Program-made: the position numbers and the translations under genes
Notes under the pieces: generated by a model
The model's input: only the letters and a program-made list of their open reading frames with translations
Told to the model about the DNA's origin: nothing
Database searches by the model: none
Shown: positions 44,647 to 53,737 of the stretch, one piece after another
Numbering within the stretch: position 1 is the stretch's first letter
Layout of the letters: each line of letters begins with the position of its first letter
From: Kitasatospora fiedleri
GTDB lineage: Bacteria; Actinomycetota; Actinomycetes; Streptomycetales; Streptomycetaceae
Direction: 5' to 3'
DNA length: 64,000 nucleotides
Assembly: GCF_948472415.1 (NCBI RefSeq)
Contig: NZ_OX419519.1
Span: forward strand, 2,790,001 to 2,854,000

Positions 44647-46284
44647 TCAGGGGGCGGTGTGCTCGCCGGACGGTCCGGGCGGGCCGTCCAGCGGGCGGCC
44701 GACGATGCCGGGCTTGCGCTGCCAGGGGAGCGGGCCGCCGGGGCGGCGGTACTCGATGCCGAGCGCGTCCAGCCGGGGGTAGTGGCCGGCCATCCGGCGC
44801 TCGAAGTCCGCGAAGTCGCGGGCGGCCGGGTCGCGCGGCAGGTCGGACCAGGCGACCTCGGCGAACGCGGCCAGCCGCGGGAACGCCTTGTAGTCGACGT
44901 CCCGGCCGTCGTTCATGAACTCGGTCCAGAGGTTCGCCTGGGTGCCGATGACGTGCGCGGCGGCGGCCGCGTCGAGCTGCGGCGGGACGGGCTCGAAGCG
45001 GTAGACGTCCTCCAGCGTGCGCACCCAGCCGACCGGGACGGGCTCGTCCGCGCCTTCGGCCTGCCGGTGGTCGAGGTAGACGTGCTGCTCGGGGCACATC
45101 ACCACGTCGTGCCCGGCGTTCGCGGCGGCGATCCCGCCCTCGTAGCCGCGCCACGACGACACGGCCGCGCCGGGGGCCAGGCCGCCCTCCAGGATCTCGT
45201 CCCAGCCGATCAGCCGGCGGCCGCGCTCGGCCAGCCAGCGGTCGAAGTGCCGGATGACGTGGCTCTGCAGCTCGAACTCGTCCTTCAGGCCGAGTTCGGC
45301 GATCCGGGCCTGGGCGGCGTCGGACTGCTTCCACTGGTCCTTGGGGCACTCGTCGCCGCCGAGGTGGACGAAGGTGGAGGGGAAGATCTCCAGCACCTCC
45401 TCCAGCACGTGCTCGTAGAAGCGCAGGGTGGCCTCGGAGGCGTTGAGGATGTTCGCGCTGACGCCCCAGTCGGTCCAGGTGCCGAGCGCGGCGGTGTCGA
45501 CCACGTCGGTGTTGCCGAGCGCGGGGTAGGCGGCGATGGCGGCCTGGTTGTGGCCGGGCAGGTCGACCTCGGGGACGACGGTGATGTGCCGGGCGGCGGC
45601 GTAGGCGACGATCTCGCGCAGGTCGTCCTGGGTGTAGTAGCCGCCGTGCGGCTGGTCGTCGTGCCGGCCGCCGGCCCGGTAGCCGACCATCGAGCGCTCG
45701 CGCCAGGCGCCCGCCTCGGTGAGCTTCGGGTAGCGCCGGATCTCGATCCGCCAGCCCTGGTCGTCGGTCAGGTGGAAGTGGAAGACGTTGAGCTTGTGGG
45801 CGGCGAGCTGGTCGATGAAGCGCAGCACCCCGGCCTTGGGCATGAAGTGCCGGGAGACGTCCAGCAGGGCGCCGCGCCAGCCGAACCGGGGCGCGTCGCG
45901 GATCTCCACCGCGGGGACCGTCCAGTCCGCGCCGGGCAGCGGGGCGCTGCGGTACGCGGCGGGGCCGAGCAGCTGGCGCAGGGTCTGCGCGGCGTGCGCC
46001 AGGCCCGCGGCGCTGCCGCCGGTGAGCCGGACGGCGGCGGCGTCGGCGCTCAGCCGGTACTCCTCGGCGCCGAGCTCCGGGTCGAGCGCCAGCCGCAGGT
46101 CGCCGTCCTGCCCGGCCGGGGCCGGGTCCAGGTCGAAGCCGGTGGCGGCGGACAGCTCGGCGCGCAGCCGACGGGCGGGGGCCTCGGTGCCGGGGGCGGC
46201 GGCGATCCGGGAGCCGGCGTGCAGGACGAAGGGCGGGGCGTCGCTGCGGGCCTGGACGTGCGACGGGGCGGGGATGAGGTCCAT
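44647..46284 (-). CDS. GH20 beta-N-acetylhexosaminidase
   Basis: A 545-residue GH20 enzyme that removes terminal N-acetylglucosamine or N-acetylgalactosamine from chitin or peptidoglycan fragments. It has an N-terminal GH20b-type domain (about 1-130) and the (beta/alpha)8 barrel with LDVSRHFMPK, NVFHFHLTDDQGWRIEI and the catalytic Asp311-Glu312 in HLGGDECPKDQW. There is no signal peptide, so it may be cytoplasmic and work on imported oligomers. The ATG at 46284 (MDLIPAP) is used; ATGs at 46293 and 46320 are possible. A DasR-like operator lies 29 bases upstream, which fits control by the GlcNAc regulator. Confidence 0.9.
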   Translation of the reverse strand: MDLIPAPSHVQARSDAPPFVLHAGSRIAAAPGTEAPARRLRAELSAATGFDLDPAPAGQDGDLRLALDPELGAEEYRLSADAAAVRLTGGSAAGLAHAAQTLRQLLGPAAYRSAPLPGADWTVPAVEIRDAPRFGWRGALLDVSRHFMPKAGVLRFIDQLAAHKLNVFHFHLTDDQGWRIEIRRYPKLTEAGAWRERSMVGYRAGGRHDDQPHGGYYTQDDLREIVAYAAARHITVVPEVDLPGHNQAAIAAYPALGNTDVVDTAALGTWTDWGVSANILNASEATLRFYEHVLEEVLEIFPSTFVHLGGDECPKDQWKQSDAAQARIAELGLKDEFELQSHVIRHFDRWLAERGRRLIGWDEILEGGLAPGAAVSSWRGYEGGIAAANAGHDVVMCPEQHVYLDHRQAEGADEPVPVGWVRTLEDVYRFEPVPPQLDAAAAAHVIGTQANLWTEFMNDGRDVDYKAFPRLAAFAEVAWSDLPRDPAARDFADFERRMAGHYPRLDALGIEYRRPGGPLPWQRKPGIVGRPLDGPPGPSGEHTAP

Positions 46285-46312
46285 GCGCCTCATCCTGCCC
46301 CGGACCACCCCG

Positions 46313-46328
46313 ATTGGCATAGACCACT
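46313..46328. promoter_or_regulatory. DasR-responsive element (dre)-like operator
   Basis: The 16 bases ATTGGCATAGACCACT match the palindromic dre consensus AYTGGTCTAGACCART-type at about 13 of 16 positions (minus strand AGTGGTCTATGCCAAT). It is 29 bases upstream of the hexosaminidase start codon. DasR is the GntR-family repressor of GlcNAc and chitin metabolism in streptomycetes, and hexosaminidases are known targets. The match is to remembered consensus. Confidence 0.65.
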
Positions 46329-46357
46329 CGGGAGGTGTTCGCGCAGGTCGTGCGCCG

Positions 46358-46633
46358 TCAGTCCTTCTTGTCGTCCCCGCCGGGGTTGTTCAGCCCGTCG
46401 AAGATCTCCTTGCACATCGGGCAGACCGGGTACTTCTTCGGGTCGCGCCCGGGCACCCAGACCTTGCCGCACAGCGCCACCACGGGGGACCCGGAGAGCG
46501 CGCTCTCCATGATCTTGTCCTTCTGGACGTAGTGGGCGAAGCGCTCGTGGTCGCCGTCCCCGTGCGACGTCTGCGGGACGGGCTCGACCAGGGTGCCGGT
46601 GCCGAGACCGCGCTCGGGCTCAAGAGTGCTCAT
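46358..46633 (-). CDS. DUF3039 domain protein
   Basis: A 91-residue protein of the DUF3039 family, common in actinobacteria and of unknown function. Conserved parts include HERFAHYVQKDKIMESALSG, ALCGKVWVPGRDP and the Cys pair CPMCKEIFDGLN, which together with the earlier Cys suggest a zinc-binding fold. The ATG at 46633 is the natural start. It is 60 bases downstream of the YqgE gene's stop on the same strand and lies just upstream of the hexosaminidase. Confidence 0.85.
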   Translation of the reverse strand: MSTLEPERGLGTGTLVEPVPQTSHGDGDHERFAHYVQKDKIMESALSGSPVVALCGKVWVPGRDPKKYPVCPMCKEIFDGLNNPGGDDKKD

Positions 46634-46693
46634 GGGTGCCAAGTCTATGGGGGCCGCCCGGGACCGGGCCACCGCGCGGGAGGGGCTCCTCGG

Positions 46694-47275
46694 TCAGTTC
46701 AGCAGCGGGTCGTCGGGATAGGTGGCGAGCATCGCCAGCGGCCCGCGCTGGCGGCGCAGCACCTCGCGCCACAGCCGGTCCGGCTCGGCGCAGGAGACGT
46801 CCCCCGCCTCACAGTCCACCAGGTGCCAGGCGCCCTCGGCGAGCTCCTCCTCCAGCTGCCCGGGCGACCAGCCCGAGTAGCCGGCGAACACCCGCATCCC
46901 GCCGAGCACCCCGGCCAGCACCTCGGGCGGCGCCTCCAGGTCGACCAGGCCGATCGCGCCGTGCACCCGGCGCCAGCCGAGCGGCGCGGCGCCGCTCTCC
47001 TCGCCGGGGACGACGGCCACCGCCAGCGCGGAGTCCAGGGCCACCGGCCCGCCCTGGAAGAGCACCGGCGGGTCGCCCGCCAGCGGCGCCCAGCCGTCCA
47101 GCACGGCGGCCACGTCCACCGGCGTGGGGCGGTTGAGCACCACCCCGAGCGCGCCCTGGGCGTCGTGGTCGAGCAGCAGGACCACCGACCTGGTGAAGTT
47201 CGGGTCGGTCAGCACGGGCGTCGCCACGAGCAGTCGCCCGGTGAGCGAGGGGGCCGCTTCCATGTCTGACATCAT
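46694..47275 (-). CDS. YqgE/AlgH family protein
   Basis: A 193-residue YqgE/AlgH protein. Family features include LTGRLLVATPVLTDPNFTRSVVLLLDHD (N-terminal), GALGVVLNRPTPVDV, VLFQGGPVALDSALAV and FAGYSGWSPGQLEEEL. The family is widespread and cytoplasmic, with no agreed biochemical role. The start is taken as the first of two adjacent ATGs (47275); 47272 is equally possible. Divergent from murA with 214 bases between. Confidence 0.9.
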   Translation of the reverse strand: MMSDMEAAPSLTGRLLVATPVLTDPNFTRSVVLLLDHDAQGALGVVLNRPTPVDVAAVLDGWAPLAGDPPVLFQGGPVALDSALAVAVVPGEESGAAPLGWRRVHGAIGLVDLEAPPEVLAGVLGGMRVFAGYSGWSPGQLEEELAEGAWHLVDCEAGDVSCAEPDRLWREVLRRQRGPLAMLATYPDDPLLN

Positions 47276-47489
47276 GCCCCGTACCGGCCCTCCCCGGACA
47301 CCCGGCGGACCACTCCGCGGGCCACCCGTCCGGCCCAGTGGCGATGCCGCGGAGCCCTCCGCACAGCATGATCACCATGAGGACACACCGGAACCAATCG
47401 CCCACCCCCTACCATCTAGGGGTGGTGAAGGGCCCTTCCCCCAACTCCGCAGCCGAAAACCTCCCCTGCGCACCCGGATTGCGAGAACG

Positions 47490-48845
47490 ATGACCGACGA
47501 CGTCCTGCTGGTCCACGGCGGAAACCCGCTCGAAGGCGAGATCCAGATCCGCGGCGCCAAGAACCTGGTCCCCAAGGCCATGGTCGCCGCGCTGCTCGGC
47601 CAGGGCCCCAGCAGACTGCGCAACGTCCCGGACATCCGGGACGTCAAGGTCGTCCGCGGCCTGCTGCAGCTGCACGGGGTCACCGTCCGCACCGGCGACG
47701 AGGACGGCGAGCTGATCCTCGACCCCTCGCACGTGGAGTCCGCCAACGTCGCGGACATCGACGCGCACGCCGGCTCCTCGCGCATCCCGATCCTGTTCTG
47801 CGGCCCGCTGCTGCACCGGCTCGGGCACGCCTTCATCCCGGGCCTGGGCGGCTGCGACATCGGCGGCCGGCCGGTCGACTTCCACTTCGAGGTGCTGCGC
47901 CAGTTCGGCGCGACCATCGAGAAGCACCCGCAGGGCACCTACCTGGTCGCCGCCCAGCGACTGCGCGGCACCAAGATCGAGCTGCCCTACCCGTCGGTCG
48001 GCGCGACCGAGCAGGTGCTGCTGACCGCGGTGCTCGCCGAGGGCGTCACCGAGCTGCGCAACGCCGCGATCGAGCCGGAGATCGTCGACCTGATCTGCGT
48101 GCTGCAGAAGATGGGCGCGATCATCTCGCTGGGCACCGACCGCACCATCCTGGTCACCGGCGTGGACGAGCTGGACGGCTACACCCACCGGGCGCTGCCG
48201 GACCGCCTGGAGGCGGCCTCCTGGGCGTGCGCGGCGCTGGCCACCAAGGGCGACATCTACGTCCGGGGCGCCGAGCAGATCCCGATGATGACCTTCCTGA
48301 ACACCTTCCGGAAGGTCGGCGGCGCCTACGAGATCGACGACGCGGGCATCCGGTTCTGGCACCCGGGCGGCGAGCTCAAGGCGATCGCCCTGGAGACCGA
48401 CGTGCACCCGGGCTTCCAGACCGACTGGCAGCAGCCGCTGGTGGTGGCGCTGACCCAGGCCACCGGCCTGTCGATCGTGCACGAGACGGTGTACGAGTCG
48501 CGGCTGGGCTTCACCGGGGCGCTGAACCAGATGGGCGCGCACATCCAGCTCTACAGCGAGTGCCTGGGCGGCACCCCGTGCCGGTTCGGGGCGCGCAACT
48601 TCATGCACTCCGCGGTGGTCTCCGGCCCGTCCAAGCTGATGGGCGGCGAGCTGGTCATCCCGGACCTGCGGGGCGGCTTCTCGTACCTGATCGCGGCGCT
48701 GGCCGCCGAGGGCACCTCCACGGTGCACGGCATCGACCTGATCAACCGCGGCTACGAGAACTTCATGGACAAGCTGCGCGACCTGGGCGCGCACATCGAG
48801 CTGCCCTCGGAGGCCGAGGCGCCCGAGGTCCGGCTGACCGCCTGA
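47490..48845 (+). CDS. murA: UDP-N-acetylglucosamine 1-carboxyvinyltransferase
   Basis: A 451-residue MurA, which transfers enolpyruvate from PEP to UDP-GlcNAc in the first committed step of peptidoglycan synthesis. It has GGNPLEGEIQIRGAKN at the N-terminus and the active-site loop GLGGCDIGGRPVDFHFE, with the Cys at 122 in the position of the fosfomycin-binding Cys. ATEQVLLTAVLAEG and RLEAASWACAALATKG follow in order. Keeping the Cys suggests fosfomycin can bind; some actinobacteria (Mycobacterium) have Asp there. The ATG at 47490 fits the usual start. It is monocistronic and ends at the terminator at 48864-48901. Confidence 0.96.
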   Translation: MTDDVLLVHGGNPLEGEIQIRGAKNLVPKAMVAALLGQGPSRLRNVPDIRDVKVVRGLLQLHGVTVRTGDEDGELILDPSHVESANVADIDAHAGSSRIPILFCGPLLHRLGHAFIPGLGGCDIGGRPVDFHFEVLRQFGATIEKHPQGTYLVAAQRLRGTKIELPYPSVGATEQVLLTAVLAEGVTELRNAAIEPEIVDLICVLQKMGAIISLGTDRTILVTGVDELDGYTHRALPDRLEAASWACAALATKGDIYVRGAEQIPMMTFLNTFRKVGGAYEIDDAGIRFWHPGGELKAIALETDVHPGFQTDWQQPLVVALTQATGLSIVHETVYESRLGFTGALNQMGAHIQLYSECLGGTPCRFGARNFMHSAVVSGPSKLMGGELVIPDLRGGFSYLIAALAAEGTSTVHGIDLINRGYENFMDKLRDLGAHIELPSEAEAPEVRLTA

Positions 48846-48863
48846 GCGCGGCGGGCCGGAAAG

Positions 48864-48901
48864 CCGGTGGCCGGCCTCCCCGGGGGGAGGCCGGCCACCG
48901 G
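48864..48901. terminator. Bidirectional hairpin terminator between murA and hup
   Basis: Bases 48864-48880 and 48885-48901 form a perfect 17-bp inverted repeat (CCGGTGGCCGGCCTCCC with its complement) around a 4-base loop. It lies between the convergent stops of murA (48845) and the HU gene (48921). Confidence 0.85.
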
Positions 48902-48920
48902 TGCGTTCAGCGGCGGGGGG

Positions 48921-49202
48921 TCACTTGCCCTTCGCGGCTTCCTTCAGCTTCGAGCCGGCGCTCACCTTGACGCTGTAGCCCTCGGCGATCTGGATGGGCT
49001 CGCCGGTCTGCGGGTTGCGGGCGGTGCGGGCGGCGCGCAGGGTGCGCTCGAAGGTCAGGAAACCGGGGATGGTGACCTTCTCGTCGCCCTTGGCGACGAC
49101 CTCGCCGGTGATCTCGGCGAAGGCGGCCAGCACGGCGTCGGCGTCCTTGCGGGTCACCTCGGCGCGCTCGGCCAGCGCGGCCACCAGCTCACTGCGGTTC
49201 AT
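48921..49202 (-). CDS. hup: DNA-binding protein HU
   Basis: A 93-residue HU-family histone-like protein that bends and compacts DNA as a dimer. It has the N-terminal helices MNRSELVAALAERAEVTRK, the GDEKVTIPGFLTFERTLRAART beta arm base and the DNA-binding arm tip ARNPQTGEPI. It lacks the long Lys/Ala tail of HupS/Hlp-type proteins, so it is the short HupA-like form. The ATG at 49202 follows CAGGAG seven bases upstream. It is convergent with murA. Confidence 0.95.
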   Translation of the reverse strand: MNRSELVAALAERAEVTRKDADAVLAAFAEITGEVVAKGDEKVTIPGFLTFERTLRAARTARNPQTGEPIQIAEGYSVKVSAGSKLKEAAKGK

Positions 49203-49643
49203 GTGTACTCCTGTGGTCTGTTGCTCTGCCGTGCGCGGAGGCATGGCCGGTCCGCGCGACGGTGCTCGTTCAGGCGAGGGGTTGGTCAGGGGCCGGGCTC
49301 GCACCTCGAAGCGCCGCAAACTGCCCGCCCGGGTACGAATCCTGCCTTGACCGGCACTGAGAAAGCCAATCGGGAACCGGCGTGGTTGACCCGAACAGCG
49401 CCCGCCGGACGGAGGTGTGACGCTCCGTCGGCTCCGGGGTGGCCGGAGCGGGCGGCGGCCGGGACGACACGCCGTGGCGCAACTGGGGACGTACCGTACT
49501 TGTCGGACACGCCACCCCGTCGCAGGGCTACCGTACGCCCTGGCACCGACAAGCCCAAACACACCCCTTGCCCTTGTGTCGCAAGGGCTCCGCGCGGTTC
49601 GCCGCGAGCGGGGCCCGGCGGGCGGACCGGGCCCCCTCCGGGC
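49203..49643. other. 441-base gap upstream of hup
   Basis: This carries the leader and promoter of the HU gene (leftward) and the 3' side of the malic enzyme gene. I see no supported ORF; the open frames here are Arg/Pro-rich and lack ribosome sites. No stable RNA was recognised. Confidence 0.3.
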
Positions 49644-51119
49644 TCAGAACCGAACGGCCGGGAAAGTGCCGGTGTCGAGCGTCCCGACGATGCCCGCGGT
49701 GGGCCTCTCCGGGGCGGCCTCCGCGTCGCCCCGGGCGGCCACCGCGGCGTCCCGGACGGCCGCCGCGACGGTCTTGGCCACCCCCGGGTGGAAGACGCTG
49801 GGGATGATGTAGTTGGGGTTCAGCTCCTCGTCGGTGACGGTGGTGGCCAGCGCCCGGGCGGCGGCCAGCATCATCTCGGTGTCCACGCTGGCGCTCTGCG
49901 CGTCCAGCAGGCCGCGGAAGACGCCCGGGAAGACCAGCACGTTGTTGATCTGGTTCGGGAAGTCGCTGCGGCCGGTGGCGACCACCGCGGCGGTCTGCCG
50001 GGCCACCGCCGGGTCGACCTCCGGGTCGGGGTTGGCCAGCGCGAAGACGACCGCGTCCTTGGCCATGGTGGCCAGGTCGTCGCCGTCCAGCACGTTCGGG
50101 GCGGAGACGCCGATGAACACGTCGGCGTCGGCCACCGCCTCCTTGAGGGTGCCGGTGCGGCCGGAGCGGTTGGTGTTCTCGGCGATCCAGCGCAGGCTGT
50201 CGTTCAGGTCGTCGCGGCCGCGGTGGACCACGCCGCGGACGTCCGCCACGGTGGCGTGCTCGACGCCCGCGGCCATCAGCAGCTTGAGGATCGCGGTGCC
50301 CGCGGCGCCGGCGCCGCTCATCACCACCCGGATCTCGCCGATCTCCTTGCCGACCACCTTCAGCGCGTTGGTCAGCGCGGCCAGCACCACGATCGCGGTG
50401 CCGTGCTGGTCGTCGTGGAAGACCGGGATGTCCAGCGCCTCGCGCAGCCGGGCCTCGATCTCGAAGCAGCGCGGCGCCGAGATGTCCTCCAGGTTGATGC
50501 CGGCGAAGCCCGGCGCGATCGCCTTGACGATCGCCACGATCTCGTCGGCGTCCTGGGTGTCCAGGCAGAGCGGCCACGCGTCGATGCCCGCGAACCGCTT
50601 GAACAGCGCCGCCTTGCCCTCCATCACCGGCAGCGCGGCCTTCGGGCCGATGTTGCCCAGGCCCAGCACGGCCGAGCCGTCGGTGACCACCGCGACGCTG
50701 TTGCGCTTGATGGTCAGCCGGCGGGCGTCCTCCGGGTTCTCCGCGATCGCCATGCAGACCCGGGCCACGCCGGGGGTGTAGATCATGCTCAGGTCGTCGC
50801 GGTTGCGGATCGGCAGCTTCGAGGACATCTCGATCTTGCCGCCGAGGTGCATCAGGAAGGTGCGGTCGGAGACCTTGCCGATGCTCACGCCGTCGATGGT
50901 GCGGAGCTTCTCGACGATCTCCTGGCCGTGCGCGACCGAGGAGGCCGCCACCGTGACGTCGATCCGCAGCGCCTCCAGGCCGGAGGCCGTGACGTCGAGA
51001 CCGGTGACCGAACCGCCGGAGGACTCCACCGCGGTGGTGATCGAGCTCACCGCGTTGCCGGTGGCCGGGACCTCCAACCGGACCGTGATCGAGTTCGAGA
51101 CACTGGGCACCGTCGCCAT
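49644..51119 (-). CDS. NAD(P)-dependent malic enzyme with N-terminal ACT domain
   Basis: A 491-residue malic enzyme that oxidatively decarboxylates malate to pyruvate. Residues 8-85 look like an ACT ligand-binding domain (VRLEVPATGNAVSSITTAVESSGGS). The catalytic part has SMIYTPGVARVC (Tyr general acid), VAVVTDGSAVLGLGNIGPKAALPVMEGKA, HDDQHGTAIVVLAALTNALK and the Rossmann turn VVMSGAGAAGTAIL. An ACT domain suggests control by an amino acid or similar ligand. The ATG at 51119 is preceded by GAAGAAGGA. Two palindromes lie in its leader (51140-51174). It is monocistronic. Confidence 0.92.
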   Translation of the reverse strand: MATVPSVSNSITVRLEVPATGNAVSSITTAVESSGGSVTGLDVTASGLEALRIDVTVAASSVAHGQEIVEKLRTIDGVSIGKVSDRTFLMHLGGKIEMSSKLPIRNRDDLSMIYTPGVARVCMAIAENPEDARRLTIKRNSVAVVTDGSAVLGLGNIGPKAALPVMEGKAALFKRFAGIDAWPLCLDTQDADEIVAIVKAIAPGFAGINLEDISAPRCFEIEARLREALDIPVFHDDQHGTAIVVLAALTNALKVVGKEIGEIRVVMSGAGAAGTAILKLLMAAGVEHATVADVRGVVHRGRDDLNDSLRWIAENTNRSGRTGTLKEAVADADVFIGVSAPNVLDGDDLATMAKDAVVFALANPDPEVDPAVARQTAAVVATGRSDFPNQINNVLVFPGVFRGLLDAQSASVDTEMMLAAARALATTVTDEELNPNYIIPSVFHPGVAKTVAAAVRDAAVAARGDAEAAPERPTAGIVGTLDTGTFPAVRF

Positions 51120-51139
51120 CGACGTCCTTCTTCCTGAAT

Positions 51140-51174
51140 CAACAAACTGTTGAAGTTCCATGCCGCTCGGCATG
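51140..51174. promoter_or_regulatory. Two adjacent palindromes upstream of the malic enzyme gene
   Basis: CAACA-AAC-TGTTG (51140-51152) and CATGCCG-CT-CGGCATG (51159-51174) stand side by side about 20-55 bases before the malic enzyme start. They may be operators, or the second may be an RNA hairpin in the leader. The rest of the gap 51120-51442 holds only this and the helD terminator. Confidence 0.4.
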
Positions 51175-51399
51175 CTAGACCTCGATGGTCGCACCGACCA
51201 AGGGTCCGCCAGAAATAACGTGCGCGGAGTGTGCGGACCCGACAAACCGGCCGGAGCGGGACGCGGCCTCCTTGCCCGTCGGCACGGATGCGTTACATTG
51301 GAACGGCACCGGCTCGATCCAAGCCCCCGGGCCCAACCTTCGTCCCTTCGAGGGACCACTTGCCGCGAGGCGAGCATGGCGGGCCGGTGTTCAACGTGG

Positions 51400-51432
51400 C
51401 GGAGGCCCCCACCCGACGGGTGGGGGCCTCCG
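51400..51432 (-). terminator. Hairpin terminator of the helD gene
   Basis: Bases 51400-51414 and 51418-51432 form a perfect 15-bp inverted repeat (CGGAGGCCCCCACCC with its complement) and a 3-base loop, 10 bases past the helD stop codon on its strand. Confidence 0.8.
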
Positions 51433-51442
51433 TGCTGCCCGG

Positions 51443-53737
51443 CTACTTCAGCAGCGCGGGGACGCCCGCGGCGTCCGGCAGGTCGTCCGGGCCGGACAGC
51501 ACGGTCAGCCGCTGGGTGGCCCGGGTCAGCGCCACGTACAGCACCCGCAGGCCCGCCTCCGACTCGCCCGCGATGCCGGTCGGGTCGGCCACCACCGTGG
51601 CGTCGTACTCCAGGCCCTTGGCCTCCAGGCTGCCCAGCGCCACCACCCGCCCGCCCAGGCCCTCGGCCCAGCCCGCCGCCTCGGCCCGGCGGTCCATCGG
51701 GACCACCACCGCGACGGTGCCGTCCACCTCGGCCAGCAGCCGCTCCAGCTCCGCCCGGGCCGCCGCGCCGAACGCCGCCGGGTCCGGCTCGCGGACCGCC
51801 GCGAACCGCGGGTGCGCGCCGGTGGCCCGCACCGCGCTCGGCGACGGGGTCCCCGGAGCGGCCAGCTCCAGCACCTTCGCCGCCACCTCGGCGATCTCCG
51901 CCGGGTTGCGGTAGTTCACCGTCAGCGTGTGCCGGCGGCGCGGCTTGCCCGCCAGCACCTCGTCCATCGCCGCCTGCGCCTCCTGCGGGAACGGCCAGGA
52001 CGACTGCGCCGGGTCGCCGACGATCGTCCAGGTCGCCATCCGGGAGCGGCGCCCGACCATCCGCCACTGCATCGGCGTCAGGTCCTGCGCCTCGTCGACG
52101 ATCACGTGCGCGTACTCCCGGCGCTCCTCCGGGACGCGCTCGCGCCGGCGGTACGTCCGCTCGCCGTACGTGGTGACCTCGTCCAGGCCGGTGAGCGCGT
52201 CCACCGCGTCCACCTCGCGGACCTTCGGGCGGGCCGGCTCGCCGAGCAGCACCTGGAGCTCGTCCACCAGCGCCACGTCGTGCGCCGACAGGGCGCCCGC
52301 GCCGCGCTCGTCCAGGTGCCGCCAGGACGCCGCGAGCAGCCGGGCCTCCTCCGGGGTGACCGCGCGGCGGGCGATCCGGTTGGTGTGCCGGTGCTGCCGG
52401 AGGGTGGCCAGCACCCGGCGCGGGGTGACGGCGGGCCACCAGGCGTCCAGGAAGTCCAGGAACACCGCCTCGTCGGAGACGTACTCGTCGAAGGACTCGC
52501 GCTCCTCCTGGCGCTGCTCGCGCTCGGCGTACGTGTTCGGCTTCGGCAGGTCGCGCACCGCCTCCGACCAGAGCGCGTCCAGCAGCAGGCGGCGGGCCCG
52601 CGGGCGCAGCAGGTTCAGCGGCGTGCCGCCGCCGCCCACCACGTTGCCGCGCACCGCCTTCAGCTGGCCCGCGTCCAGCCGCAGCGCCCGGCCCCGGGCG
52701 AAGACCCGCAGCTCGGCGGGAGCGCCCAGCTCCAGGGCCCCCCGGGCGGCCCGGCGCAGCAGCTGCACCATCCGCGCCGAGCCCTTGATCCGGGCCACCT
52801 CCGGGCTGTCGTACCGGGACGCCTCGATCCCGTCGACCAGGCTGCCGACCGCGCGGATCGCCACCTGGCCCTCCTCGCCCAGCGAGGGCAGCACGCCCTC
52901 GGTGTACGAGACCAGCAGCGGGGTGGGGCTGACCACCAGGATGCCGCCCGCGTACCGGCGGCGGTCCTGGTAGAGCAGGAACGCGGCCCGGTGCAGGGCG
53001 ACGGCGGTCTTGCCGGTGCCGGGGCCGCCGGTGACCAGGGTCGCGCCCGCGGCGGGCGCCCGGATCACCTCGTCCTGCTCCTTCTGGATCGAGGAGACGA
53101 TGTCGCGCATCGAGTGGCCGCGGGCCCGGCCCAGCGTCGCCATCAGCGCGCCGTCGCCGACCACGGCGAGCTCCTCGCCGTCCAGCGTCGGCGCCAGGTC
53201 GGGACGGAGCAGGTCGTCCTCGACGCCGATCACCTTCCGGCCCTTGGACCGGATCACCCGGCGCCGGACCACCCGGCCGGGCTCCAGCGGCGTCGCCCGG
53301 TAGAACGGCGCGGCGGCCGGGGCCCGCCAGTCGATCACCAGCGGGCCGTACTCGGCGTCCAGGACGCCCAGGCGGCCGATGTGCAGGCTCTCGGCGACGG
53401 CCGGGTCGGCCGGGTCCAGCGGAGTCTGGGACGGGATTCCGTGCTCCTCCGGCGCGTCGGCCTGCTGGAGGTCGATCCGGCCGAACAGGAAGTCCTCGAA
53501 CTCGTTGTTCAACCGCTGCAGGTGGGCACCGGCCCGGTACACCTGCGCGTCGCGCTCGGCGAGCGCGCCGGGGGTGCCGACCTGCACCCGCTTGGCGGCG
53601 TCCTCCAGGATGTACTCGGCCTCGGCCAGCTTCTCCTCCAACCGCCGGTAGACGGTGTCGAGATGCCGCTGCTCCCCGGCGATCTCGCGGTCGCGGACAG
53701 TGTCGGATCGGTGCTCGGTAGAACCGTGCGCGCCCAA
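51443..53737 (-). CDS. helD: HelD-type RNA polymerase-associated helicase (UvrD/Rep-like)
   Basis: A 764-residue superfamily 1 ATPase of the HelD group. The N-terminal coiled coil (RHLDTVYRRLEEKLAEAEYILEDA) is followed by Walker A (VTGGPGTGKTAVALHRAAF, near residue 240), DEAQDLTPMQWRMVGRR (motif II) and VIVDEA. Motif VI is VLYVALTRATQRL near the C-terminus. HelD enters stalled RNA polymerase and frees it from DNA, and HelR-type relatives protect against rifamycins. I found no rifamycin-associated element upstream. The GTG/ATG near 53737 is used. Confidence 0.88.
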   Translation of the reverse strand: MGAHGSTEHRSDTVRDREIAGEQRHLDTVYRRLEEKLAEAEYILEDAAKRVQVGTPGALAERDAQVYRAGAHLQRLNNEFEDFLFGRIDLQQADAPEEHGIPSQTPLDPADPAVAESLHIGRLGVLDAEYGPLVIDWRAPAAAPFYRATPLEPGRVVRRRVIRSKGRKVIGVEDDLLRPDLAPTLDGEELAVVGDGALMATLGRARGHSMRDIVSSIQKEQDEVIRAPAAGATLVTGGPGTGKTAVALHRAAFLLYQDRRRYAGGILVVSPTPLLVSYTEGVLPSLGEEGQVAIRAVGSLVDGIEASRYDSPEVARIKGSARMVQLLRRAARGALELGAPAELRVFARGRALRLDAGQLKAVRGNVVGGGGTPLNLLRPRARRLLLDALWSEAVRDLPKPNTYAEREQRQEERESFDEYVSDEAVFLDFLDAWWPAVTPRRVLATLRQHRHTNRIARRAVTPEEARLLAASWRHLDERGAGALSAHDVALVDELQVLLGEPARPKVREVDAVDALTGLDEVTTYGERTYRRRERVPEERREYAHVIVDEAQDLTPMQWRMVGRRSRMATWTIVGDPAQSSWPFPQEAQAAMDEVLAGKPRRRHTLTVNYRNPAEIAEVAAKVLELAAPGTPSPSAVRATGAHPRFAAVREPDPAAFGAAARAELERLLAEVDGTVAVVVPMDRRAEAAGWAEGLGGRVVALGSLEAKGLEYDATVVADPTGIAGESEAGLRVLYVALTRATQRLTVLSGPDDLPDAAGVPALLK

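Noticed and set aside
44593..46512. A 639-codon open frame on the plus strand
   Set aside because: It is antisense to the GH20 gene and exists because of GC-rich codon bias; the protein has no family motifs, whereas the opposite strand has the complete GH20 active site.
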